NCBI RefSeq assembly: GCF_001442805.1
Contig: NZ_CP011131.1
Coordinates: forward strand, 4,340,001-4,404,000
Length of the DNA stretch: 64,000 nucleotides
From: Lysobacter gummosus
Lineage (GTDB): Bacteria; Pseudomonadota; Gammaproteobacteria; Xanthomonadales; Xanthomonadaceae
Direction of reading: 5' to 3'
The translations under genes were made by a program, and so were the position numbers. Shown here piece after piece: positions 43,330 to 52,100 of this stretch (the first letter of the stretch is position 1; every line of letters starts with the position of its first letter). A model generated the notes under the pieces. The model did no database searches and was not told the DNA's origin. It worked only from the letters and a program-made list of their open reading frames with translations.

Positions 43330-44493
43330 CTAGAAATAGATCTGCATGCGCAACTGCGCGATGTCCGGGTCCAGCTGCAGGCCGCGGCGCTTGCTGTCGG
43401 CCCAGATGTAGTTCGCCTGCAACTTGAAGTGCTGGCCGATGTACCAGTTCGCGCCGAGCGTCCAGTCGCGCTGGCGTCCGCCGAGCGCGACGCCGCGATC
43501 GTCGAGATCGACCTGCGAATAGCGCACGGCCACTTCCACCGCGCCGAACGCGCGACTGGGCTTGAGGTTGCCGAAGCCCGAGTTCTTGTACGGGCGCGCC
43601 TCGCCGGTCAACACCCACGAACCTGCGATGTAATAACCATCGGTGCTGTAGTCGGGCTGGCCGTAACGGTCCACGCCCATGCGCAGGTATTCGCTCTGCA
43701 CCAGCAAGGGGCCGTGGCGCCAGATCGCTTCCAGGCCCTGGCGATTGATCGCCTCGACATGGCCGAGCGCGCCCGAATCGACCAGGCGCACGTCGGTCAG
43801 GGCGGCCTCGGGCCGCACCCGCGCTCGCGCCTGGTCGTCGTCGCGCTTTTCGTTGGAGGCCGACAGGCCCAGGTGGATCACGTCGGCGTCGGTCTTGATC
43901 GGATTGAACACCACGCGCGCGGCGAGCGTGCGGCCGTCGTTGTTGCCTTGCAGGTCTCCGCCGCTCATCAGCGCGGCGTTGATGTACCAGCCCGGAAGTT
44001 TGTCGTAGGTCCAGTCCACACCGAGCCGGCGACCTTCGTACATCAGGCCGACCGGCAGCGCGCGTTCCATGAAGGTCGAGGCATTGGAGCCGACCGCGCT
44101 TTCCTCGTAGCCGACCGGGGTCTTGAACTGGCCGATGCGCAGATCGCCGCCGACCTTGCTCGACAGGCGCAGGAAGTTGTCGAGCCACAGTTTGCTTTTG
44201 AAGTCGTAGCCGGCCGCGATGTCGAATACGCCGGGCTTGCGCACGAAGGCGCTGAGTTCCTGCCGGCGCCAGGCGTCGTCATCGACGAAGCGATCGGCCC
44301 CGGACGGCAAGCGGTCGTCGCCGAATTCGTTGTAGTCGTAATTCGCATTGCCCTTGAGCCCGAGTTCCAGTCCGGAATCGGTGGTCAGCTTGACCGGCCA
44401 ATCGCCCAGCAGGCTGTAGTCCGCAGTTTCCGCCTGAGCCGTCGCGGCGAACGCCAAGGACATCGCGCCGGCGAGCGCAGTGTTGATCCGCAT
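43330..44493 (-). CDS. Phosphate-selective porin O/P family outer-membrane protein
   Basis: A 387-residue outer-membrane beta-barrel of the OprO/OprP family. It starts with a signal peptide (MRINTALAGAMSLAFAATAQA), then GLELGLKGNANYDYNEF, AYDFKSKLWLDNFL-type strands (AAGYDFKSKLWLDNFLRLSS), the family hallmark GQFKTPVGYEES, MYEGRRLGVDW, and ends with the aromatic terminal residue (LRMQIYF) needed for barrel assembly. It may take up phosphate, pyrophosphate or other anions. It is the first gene of the cluster leading into the CheA-like kinase, 76 bases downstream on the same strand. No PHO box was recognised upstream. Confidence 0.92.
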   Translation of the reverse strand: MRINTALAGAMSLAFAATAQAETADYSLLGDWPVKLTTDSGLELGLKGNANYDYNEFGDDRLPSGADRFVDDDAWRRQELSAFVRKPGVFDIAAGYDFKSKLWLDNFLRLSSKVGGDLRIGQFKTPVGYEESAVGSNASTFMERALPVGLMYEGRRLGVDWTYDKLPGWYINAALMSGGDLQGNNDGRTLAARVVFNPIKTDADVIHLGLSASNEKRDDDQARARVRPEAALTDVRLVDSGALGHVEAINRQGLEAIWRHGPLLVQSEYLRMGVDRYGQPDYSTDGYYIAGSWVLTGEARPYKNSGFGNLKPSRAFGAVEVAVRYSQVDLDDRGVALGGRQRDWTLGANWYIGQHFKLQANYIWADSKRRGLQLDPDIAQLRMQIYF

Positions 44494-45333
44494 GGTTGCT
44501 TCCCCTGTATTTTCCGGCCGTGCCGGCCCCTGGTTTGCTTATCGGCAAGGCGCGACGAATCGCCGCGGCCGGGCCGAGGTCATGTCTTGTCTGCATCGCC
44601 GCGTGCGTCGGCATCCTGTCCGCTCGGCTCACGCGGTTCGTGTCGTCCGCGAATGCGCCGACGTCCTCGTCGCGTCCCGCGGCGCGCTCGCATCCTGGAA
44701 TCGCCCGCGGCTCGATGATCCGCGGATGGCGATCGGAAGCGATGCGGCGCGCCGCGCCTTTCCTCCCCTGCTTTCCCTACCCCTGCCATCGGGTCTGCGA
44801 GACGACTTACGTGCTGCTCATCACATCGCAGACTTCATGCTTTCGATAGCGAGACGAATGAAGCTTGTCCAGCGGGAAAAATTCGGGGTGCGACCGATAG
44901 CTGCATCGCATGTGCACGTCGAAGGTCGATTGCGTGCATCGCATGCATATCGCGCATGCATTGCCGAATCGTAATGACGCGCCGCCGCGCTCAGGGGTCG
45001 CGTCGGCCGCGATCGCACGACGAACATCGCCGCTTCAATGCGATAGCGCATCGCCGCCAAGGGATCGCTGCATTCCTCGATACTCATGCGCACGGTGCAA
45101 GCGATGGAGAGGCATGTGATGTGCGCCAATCGGGTGAAGCGCGGCGCCTAAAACCCGGGATGACGAAAAAAGAACGAGAAACCTGCCGACATCGACGGCA
45201 TAAATGTGACCCACGTCACGTGACGTTTATCTTGCGCGCGAGAGCTGCATGCTGACCGGCACGCTGAGTAAGTAGCATCGGCACAACTCCGCGATGACGC
45301 GGCGCCGTCCGCCGCGAGTGCGGCACGCGCGAA
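44494..45333. other. 840-base gap upstream of the porin, no protein gene seen
   Basis: The largest non-coding stretch in the window. Reading frames up to about 160 codons exist on both strands but are rich in Arg, Ala, Ser and Cys, lack Shine-Dalgarno sequences and match nothing known. From about 44820 to 45260 the sequence is less GC-rich and contains runs of gcatgcat-type words (44935-44965) and the CRP/Clp-like site at 45205. It could carry a long porin leader, a regulatory RNA or several operators. Confidence 0.45.
45205..45226. promoter_or_regulatory. CRP/Clp-type operator overlapping a perfect palindrome
   Basis: TGTGA-CCCACG-TCACG (45205-45220) matches the CRP consensus TGTGA-N6-TCACA at nine of ten defined bases. 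It overlaps ACGTCACGTGACGT (45213-45226), a perfect 14-base palindrome. In Xanthomonadaceae the CRP homologue Clp binds CRP-like sites and controls exoenzyme and surface-motility genes. The site is about 710 bases upstream of the porin start and just beyond the end of the acyltransferase gene. Confidence 0.55.
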
Positions 45334-46455
45334 TTAAATCTTGAAGTAAATGCGCCGGGCATCGAGCAGCTTGACCACCGCCCACCACAGCGCGACGAAG
45401 GCCAGCGCGAACGCCAGCGACGGCAGGTAGGGACCGAAGCGCGGCGTCATCCAGTCGGCGAAGCCGTGGCGATAGACCGGTTCCAGCCAGCCCAATCCGA
45501 TCAGCGCATACAACATCAGTGCCGAACCGCCGTACGCGGCGATCGCGTTGACACCGAAGGCGCGTCCGATCGGCGGCCATCCGGCGCGATCGATCAGGCG
45601 ATGGAACAGCGCGAGAATCCAGCACGACCAGCCGCCCGCCCACAGCACATAGGCCGGCGTCCACAGGTTCTTGTTGATCGGTTGCGCATGCGACAGCACC
45701 CAGCCCGCGGCGAGGCACACGCCGCCGGCCACCAGCAGCGCGCGCAATTGACCGCGGCGCAGCCAATCGCCGGCGCGCAGGCCGAGCAAGGTCGTGGCCA
45801 GGGCGCCGAGCGCGGAGACCAGCCCTTCCGGATCGTGGCCGCGGCCGCTGACCGGGTCGATCTGATAGACGTGTACTCCGAACAGCGCGCTGTCGATGCG
45901 GCTGGCGATGTTGATGAACGGCTCGTAGCTGCCGCCGGCGGCGAGCAGCGCGGCGTAGCCGGCCAGCAACGCCAACAAGGCGATCCATTGCGCGCGCGCC
46001 GGCACATACAACGCCAGCACGGCCGCGGCGGCGAAGCACAGGCCGATGCGTTGCAGCACACCGGGCAGGCGCAGGTGCTCGTGGCCGGTGACCCACATCG
46101 AGATGGTGTGCAGCAGCAGGCCCAGGCCGACGATGCGCAGCGCGCGCCACAGCGCCGGGCGCAGCAGGTCGGCGGCGGGCACGCCGCTGTCGCGGCGCGG
46201 CATCATCGCCAGCGCGATCGACACGCCGACGATGAACAAGAACATCGGAAAGACCAGATCGGTCGGAGTGAATCCGTTCCAGGCCGAGTGCAGCAGCGGC
46301 GCGTAGACGTGGTCCCAGTCGCCCGGATCGTTGACCAGCAGCATCGCCGCGACGGTCAATCCGCGCAGCGCATCGACCGAGGCATAGCGTTTGACGGACG
46401 CGGGCGGCGCGGACACGGGCGACGCGGCGCCGCCGTGCTGCGGCGCCGGACTCAC
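45334..46455 (-). CDS. Heparan-alpha-glucosaminide N-acetyltransferase-like membrane protein (NagX/DUF5009)
   Basis: A 373-residue polytopic membrane protein of the HGSNAT/NagX/YeiB type, which moves acetyl groups onto sugars across the membrane. Features: KRYASVDALRGLTVAAMLLV in helix 1, FTPTDLVFPMFLFIVGVSIAL, GVLQRIGLCFAAAAVL, an extracytoplasmic loop YQIDPVSGRGHDPEGLVS, and INKNLWTPAYVLWAGG, all typical of the family; about ten helices in total. It begins with GTG inside the chpC stop codon (GTGA), so it is translated as the last gene of the Pil-Chp operon. In Pseudomonas aeruginosa the corresponding place holds chpD and chpE, unrelated genes. Confidence 0.88.
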   Translation of the reverse strand: MSPAPQHGGAASPVSAPPASVKRYASVDALRGLTVAAMLLVNDPGDWDHVYAPLLHSAWNGFTPTDLVFPMFLFIVGVSIALAMMPRRDSGVPAADLLRPALWRALRIVGLGLLLHTISMWVTGHEHLRLPGVLQRIGLCFAAAAVLALYVPARAQWIALLALLAGYAALLAAGGSYEPFINIASRIDSALFGVHVYQIDPVSGRGHDPEGLVSALGALATTLLGLRAGDWLRRGQLRALLVAGGVCLAAGWVLSHAQPINKNLWTPAYVLWAGGWSCWILALFHRLIDRAGWPPIGRAFGVNAIAAYGGSALMLYALIGLGWLEPVYRHGFADWMTPRFGPYLPSLAFALAFVALWWAVVKLLDARRIYFKI

Positions 46456-46967
46456 GCCGCTTGCGCGAGCGCTTCGCCGATCATCGCCTCGACCGCTTCC
46501 AGGTCGGGCAGCAGCGCGGCATCGTCGTTGAGGCGCACGCGCGCCTGCACGCCGTGCGGCAGCACATCGCCTTCGCGGCCTTCCAGGGTCAGGCTGTCGG
46601 CGGCCACCGTGACCAGGCGCGGGAAGCCCTGGGTCAGCAGGGCGAAATACGGCAGGCGCGAGGCGGCGCTGAGCGCCTTGAGCACGACCACCTTGCTGCC
46701 CAGGCCGCCGGGTTCGCGCGCCAGTCCGGACAGTTCGCCGAACGCGATCAGCGGCAAGGTCCAACCGCGCCAGCGGGTCTGGCCGAGCAGCCAGCGCGGC
46801 GCGCCTTCGATCGGCGCGGGCGGCGCGAACGACAGCACCTCGGCGATGGTCGCGTTGGGCAGCAGCAGACGGGCGCCGCCGACCTGGATCAACACGCCGC
46901 GGATGTCGGTCTGGGCGGACGCCGAGGCGTCGCCCGCGGAACCGCTGGTTTGATTTTCGTTCGACAT
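46452..46967 (-). CDS. chpC: CheW-like protein ChpC
   Basis: Second CheW-type adaptor of the Pil-Chp system, 171 residues. After a disordered Asn/Ser/Ala leader (about 20 residues) the CheW domain runs from RGVLIQVGGARLLLPNATIAEVL through WLLGQTRWRGWTLPLIAF to the C-terminal VLPHGVQARVRLND segment. Its place directly after chpB matches the Pseudomonas order chpA-chpB-chpC. It probably links additional receptors to the ChpA kinase. Its stop overlaps the GTG start of the acyltransferase gene; 136 bases separate it from chpB. Confidence 0.88.
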   Translation of the reverse strand: MSNENQTSGSAGDASASAQTDIRGVLIQVGGARLLLPNATIAEVLSFAPPAPIEGAPRWLLGQTRWRGWTLPLIAFGELSGLAREPGGLGSKVVVLKALSAASRLPYFALLTQGFPRLVTVAADSLTLEGREGDVLPHGVQARVRLNDDAALLPDLEAVEAMIGEALAQAA

Positions 46968-47103
46968 CGCGCGAATCCTCGCCGCGGTGGCCGCGGCTTG
47001 TTGCGAAGGCTTCGACGGGCGAAGCCGGTGGTTGACGCGTCGCGGCCGCCATCGGGCGATCGCTTTGGAACAACGTCGCGCTGCGCGTCGCCGCGCGGCG
47101 CGA

Positions 47104-49119
47104 TCAGATCGGGCTTTGCCTGGACCAGCGCGCCGCCAGCTTGGCCGCCAGATCGGCTGGCTGGCCGTGACCGGCGCCGCGCGCGATCGCCGCGCTGGCG
47201 GCGGCCGCGTCGTAGCAGCCGTCGGGCGCCTGGCCTGCGATCAGCGCACCGTGCGCGGACAGCTTCATCGCCGCATCGACCTGGCCCGGATCGGCGCCGC
47301 TGAACAACAGCACCGCGCTGTCGGACGCGGGCAGCGCCTCGAGCACGTCGCCGCCTTCCACGAACTGGATTCCGTTGTCGGTCGCTTCGATGCCCACGCC
47401 CGCCGGCAGGATGTAGATCACCCCGTCGATGGTGCGCGAGCCCGGTTCGGCGAGCTTGACCAGTACCGAGGTCGCGCGCTGCATCTGCGCGACCAGCCTG
47501 TCGTAACGGCCGCCGTCGAGGCGTTGCTGCACCAGCACCGGACGATCGAAATTTTCCGGCAGCGCGCCGAGCAACTGACGCACCGCGTCGGGGCCGCCGA
47601 TGCCGGCGAGCACCAGCACCGCGCCGCTGCGGGTCGAAGCCGGCAAGCGGTCATCGACCAGTTCCAGGCCGGAGATGCGCCGTTCGATTTCGTCCAAATC
47701 GTGCTTGCCCATCGAGGCCGCGCCATGCGCGCCGCTCTGGCCGGTGGCGGCGCTGACCAGGCTGGCCTCGTCGCTGAAGGACCAATCCGGCACCGCCGGC
47801 GCCGACGCGACCGGGATGCGATCGACCAGCGGCGCCGCTTCGGTGCTCAGGTCGAAATCCATGCCGGATTCGAAGGTGAAATTTTCCGCGCCGCCGTCGC
47901 GGCGTTCGCCGCGGCCGTCGTCGAAATCGATCGGCGCGATCGGCGTCGCATCGCGATGGCTCGCGTCGAAATCGATGCGCGCGCCTTCGACGGCGAACGA
48001 GGCATCCAGATCGACCAGTTCCTGCATCTGGTCCGGCGCCGGCGCGCGCCACACTTCCAGATCGCCCAGGCCGGCTTCGTCGAGCGCGGGCAGTCCGGTG
48101 TCGACGTGGTCGGCCTCAACCCACTGGTCCACCGCCGGCGAATAGGGCTGCGCCTCGCCCGGCACCGCCGACTGCTTGTCGGTCGCTTCCAGGGTGAGGC
48201 CTTCGAAATCGAAATCCGAAACGCGCTTGTCGTCGAACGCCGCCGGCTGCGCGGTCACTTCTTCGACCGCGCCGTCGGCCGGATAGGCGTCGATCTCGAT
48301 GAGATCGGTGTCGCCGCCCGGCACGGCGGTGCCGAGCGCCTGACGGGCGAAGAACTCGCGCGCTTCGTCGGGCAGCGGCGGCGGTTCGGACAGGATGCGG
48401 TCGCCGGCCGAGCCGGTCGGCGCGACGCGGGCCAGTTCGGCGAGCTGTTCGGCGGCGGCGAAGGAAGAAGAATCGGACGCGGGTTCGACGGAGCCAGCAT
48501 CGAAGGCCGGCGCGGAAGTCGCCGGGCTGGAGCGGAAATCGTCCGTTGCGGCATCGCCCGCGTCGAAGCTTTCCGCTTCGAAGGCCTCGACCGCTTCGAT
48601 TTCCTCGATCTCGCCGAATTGCGATGCCTCCGACGCTTCGACCTGCTGCAACGGCACCAGGCCGACATCGGCCGCCACCGGTTCCTGCGCCAGCGGCGAG
48701 GTATCGGACTGCGGACGCTGGAACCCGTCGGCGACCAGCACGGGCACCGATTCGGGCTCCGGCTCGCGGCCCGGCGGCAGCACGTCGTCGTGACGGTTGA
48801 GCTTGGCGCTGAGGTGGCGCGCCCAGCGCGCCGCGTCCCAGCCTTCGCGCGAGGCGGCCAGTTCGGCCTCCTCGAAGATCACTTCGATCGAAGGATCGAT
48901 CAGCACGTTTTCGAACCGGTCCAGCGCGTCTTCGGCGGCCGGATCGAGCACGACCACGACCACGTCCGGATCGGCCGAATCCAGCGCGGCCGGATCGAGT
49001 ACGGTCGGATCGCCTTCCAGCACCAGGTTCGCGCCGGCTTCCATCAGCGCGCCGCGCAGGCGCTCACAGGCGACGCCGGCTCGCGCCAACAACACTACGC
49101 GACGTTCTGCTTCAGCCAT
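47104..49119 (-). CDS. chpB: ChpB, CheB methylesterase homologue with lost catalytic triad
   Basis: In Pseudomonas, ChpB removes methyl groups from PilJ. This 671-residue protein has an N-terminal receiver-like part (about 1-105), then about 370 acidic, disordered residues, then a C-terminal CheB methylesterase fold (about 465-671) with PVLV, YILPAG and [12 protein letters not shown] strands and helices in register. The active site is not conserved: the GASTGG serine motif reads LAGIGGPDA (Ser to Gly), the QHM histidine reads QQRL (His to Arg), and TGMGxDG reads FSGADPG (Asp out of place). It is therefore unlikely to be an esterase. The start at 49119 overlaps the chpA end by 8 bases; ATGs further up lie inside chpA. 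Confidence 0.85.
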   Translation of the reverse strand: MAEAERRVVLLARAGVACERLRGALMEAGANLVLEGDPTVLDPAALDSADPDVVVVVLDPAAEDALDRFENVLIDPSIEVIFEEAELAASREGWDAARWARHLSAKLNRHDDVLPPGREPEPESVPVLVADGFQRPQSDTSPLAQEPVAADVGLVPLQQVEASEASQFGEIEEIEAVEAFEAESFDAGDAATDDFRSSPATSAPAFDAGSVEPASDSSSFAAAEQLAELARVAPTGSAGDRILSEPPPLPDEAREFFARQALGTAVPGGDTDLIEIDAYPADGAVEEVTAQPAAFDDKRVSDFDFEGLTLEATDKQSAVPGEAQPYSPAVDQWVEADHVDTGLPALDEAGLGDLEVWRAPAPDQMQELVDLDASFAVEGARIDFDASHRDATPIAPIDFDDGRGERRDGGAENFTFESGMDFDLSTEAAPLVDRIPVASAPAVPDWSFSDEASLVSAATGQSGAHGAASMGKHDLDEIERRISGLELVDDRLPASTRSGAVLVLAGIGGPDAVRQLLGALPENFDRPVLVQQRLDGGRYDRLVAQMQRATSVLVKLAEPGSRTIDGVIYILPAGVGIEATDNGIQFVEGGDVLEALPASDSAVLLFSGADPGQVDAAMKLSAHGALIAGQAPDGCYDAAAASAAIARGAGHGQPADLAAKLAARWSRQSPI

Positions 49120-52100
49120 GACTACGCGAAATTCCAAGCAGTTCGAACACGTTGCGGATCAATTCGGGCTCCTGATAAGGCTTGCCGAGATAGCGCTCGA
49201 CGCCGATCTCGAACGCGCGCTGGCGGTGTTTTTCGCCAGTACGCGAGGTGATCATCACGATCGGCACGTCGCGCAGATGCGGGTCGGCCTTCATTTGCGT
49301 GGCCAGCTCGTAGCCGTCCATGCGCGGCATTTCGATATCCAGCAGCATGAGGTCGGGCACGCGTTCGGCCAGACGCTCAAGCGCGTCGATGCCGTCCTTC
49401 GCCGTGACCACTTCGAAGTTGTGGCGCTCCAGCACGCGGCCGGTCACCTTGCGCATGGTCACCGAGTCGTCGACCACCATCACCAGCGGCACGCGCCGGG
49501 TTTCGGCCGGAACCGGCGGCGGCGGTGCGTTCAAGGCGAAGTCCTGCAGCAGCGCGGCGCGGCGGCGCACCAGCGGGGCGATGTCGAGAATCACCACCAC
49601 GCGGCCGTCGCCCATGATCGTCGCACCGAAGATGCCCGGCACGGACGCGACCTGCGGGCCGACCGGCTTGACCACGATTTCGCGGTTGCCGATGACCTGG
49701 TCGATGGTGACCGCGGCGCGCAGATCGCCGGAGCGGATCAGCAGCAACGGCATCTGCAACTGGCCTTCGGCCTTGGCCGGCGCATGGCCGACCAGGACCC
49801 CCAGATCGTGGACGTGATAGTCCTCGCCGCCGTAGCGGTAGGCCACATCGCCGGCGTCGAGCAGTTCGCGCGACAGGCGGCCGACGCCGCGCACCGAGGC
49901 GATCGGCACGGCGAAGGTGATGTCGCCGATGCGCACGAACACCGCCTGGGTGACCGCGAGCGTCTGCGGCAGGCGCAGGGTGAAGTGAACGCCCTTGCCC
50001 GGGTTGGAATGAATGTCGAGCGTGCCGCCGAGCTGGCGCACTTCGCTGGCGACCACGTCCATGCCGACGCCGCGGCCGGCGAGGCGGCTGACTTCGTCGG
50101 CGGTGGAGAAGCCCGGTTCCAGGATCAGCGTGTCCAGATCGGCTTCGGACAGCACCGCGTCGGTGCGGACCAGCCCGCGTTCTTCGCCGCGGCGGCGGAT
50201 CGCGGCGCGGTCGAGACCGGCGCCGTCGTCGGCCACTTCCAGCACGACTTCCGAACCTTCGCGGCGTACCGCGATGCGCACCGTGCCTTCTTCCGGCTTG
50301 CCGGCGGCGCGGCGCTGTTCGGGTTTTTCCAGACCGTGCGCGACTGCGTTGCGGAGCATGTGCTCCAGCGGCGCGGTCATGCGTTCGAGCACGTTGCGAT
50401 CGAGTTCGCCCTGGGTGCCTTCCAGCTTCAGCGCGACCTGCTTGCCCAGTTCGGTCGAAGCCTGGCGCACCACGCGGCGCAGACGCGGCAGCAGCGTATC
50501 GAACGGCACCATGCGCGTGCGCATGAGGCCTTCCTGCAACTCCGAGCTCACGCGCGACTGTTGCAGCAGCAGGGTTTCGTACTGGCGGGTCAGATCGTCG
50601 AGGGTGATCTGCAGGCTGTTCTGGTCGGCCGCCGATTCGCCCAGCGCGCGCGACAGCTGCTGCAGGGTCGAGAAACGGTCGAGTTCCAGCGGATCGAAGG
50701 ACTGGTCGCCCGATTCGCCCTCGCGCTGGTAGCGCGCGATGATCTGCGCTTCGGTTTCGATTTCCAGGCGGCGCAGCTGATCGCGCATGCGCAGGTTGGT
50801 CGCGGCCATTTCCGCGATCGCGCCGCGGAACGCGCCCAGCTGCTGTTCCAGGCGGGCGCGGTAGATCGCCACTTCGCCGGCGTAGTTGACCAGGCGGTCG
50901 AGCAGGTCGGCGCGGATGCGCACCTGTTCCTGCGGAGCGCGCACGCCGATGTCGTCTTCGTCCGCGAACGGCGCGTCCACGATCGGCGCCGACAGCGGCT
51001 TGAGCGCGCCGGTGTCCACGGCCGCGGCCTGCGCCGCGCCTTCGCCTTCGTAGCCTTCGGCCATGCCCGGCAGCGCTTCGCCGCGCGAGCGCGCTTCGAA
51101 CACCGAGATCAGCGCGTTGGGCATGGCGATCGCCTTGCGCCCGCCGACCCGGGTGACCATCGCGTGCAGGCGGTCGAAACCGCGCTCGAGCAGGACGATG
51201 CCGTCGCGGCCGAGTTCGATGCGGTTATCGACCACCGATTCCAGCAGCGATTCCATGACGTGGCCGAGTTCGCCCACGGCCATGATGCCGGCCATGCGCG
51301 CGCCGCCCTTGAGCGTGTGCAGATCGCGCTGCAGGCCGACCAGGGGCTCGCGCTCGTTCGGCGCTTCGCGCAGTTGCGCGAGCAGGCCGTCGGAGTGGTC
51401 GAGCAGGTCGCCGCCCTCTTCCACGAAGATATCGACCAGTTCCGGATCGAGCTCGCTCAGGTCGAGCGAGGCTTCCGGGTCCGGATCGGCGCTGGAGGCT
51501 TGCGCGAACGCGGCCGCGAGTGCGGCGGAGATGCCGGCCACGGCGCTGCTCGGCGCGGCCGCGCGGCGCGCGGCCTGCTCGGCTTCGGCGGCGGCGGCCG
51601 CTTCGGCTTCGCGAGCCAGGTCTTGCAGATGAGCCTGGACGAGTTCGTCCGGCTCGCTGTTGGCCGCTTGCAGATATTCGGCCTGCAGTCGGTCGGCTTC
51701 GTCGCGTTGGGCCGCGGCGATGCGCTCGGCTTCCAGGCGTTCGGCCTCGGCCTGCTCGGTGGCGAGGCGTTCGGCTTGCAGGCGTTCGACTTCGGCCTGC
51801 TCCGCGGCGAGACGCTCGGCTTCCAGACGCTCGGCTTCGGCCTGTTCCGCGGCGAAGCGTTCGGCTTCCAGGCGTTCGGCTTCGGCCTGTTCCGCGGCGA
51901 GGCGTTCGGCTTCCAGGCGTTCGGCTTCGGCTTGTTCCGCGGCGAGACGCTCGGCTTCCAGGCGTTCGGCTTCGGCTTGTTCCGCGGCCAGACGCTCGGC
52001 TTCGGCGCGTTGCGCTTCGGCGGCGTACTCGGCTTCCAGGCGTTCGTATTCCAGGCGCTCTTCTTCGGCGACACGCTCGGCTTCCAGGCGCTCGGCCTCC

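Noticed and set aside
44480..44974. Plus-strand frame of about 164 codons in the porin upstream gap
   Set aside because: Overlaps the porin start, has no ribosome site and unnatural Arg/Cys/His content.
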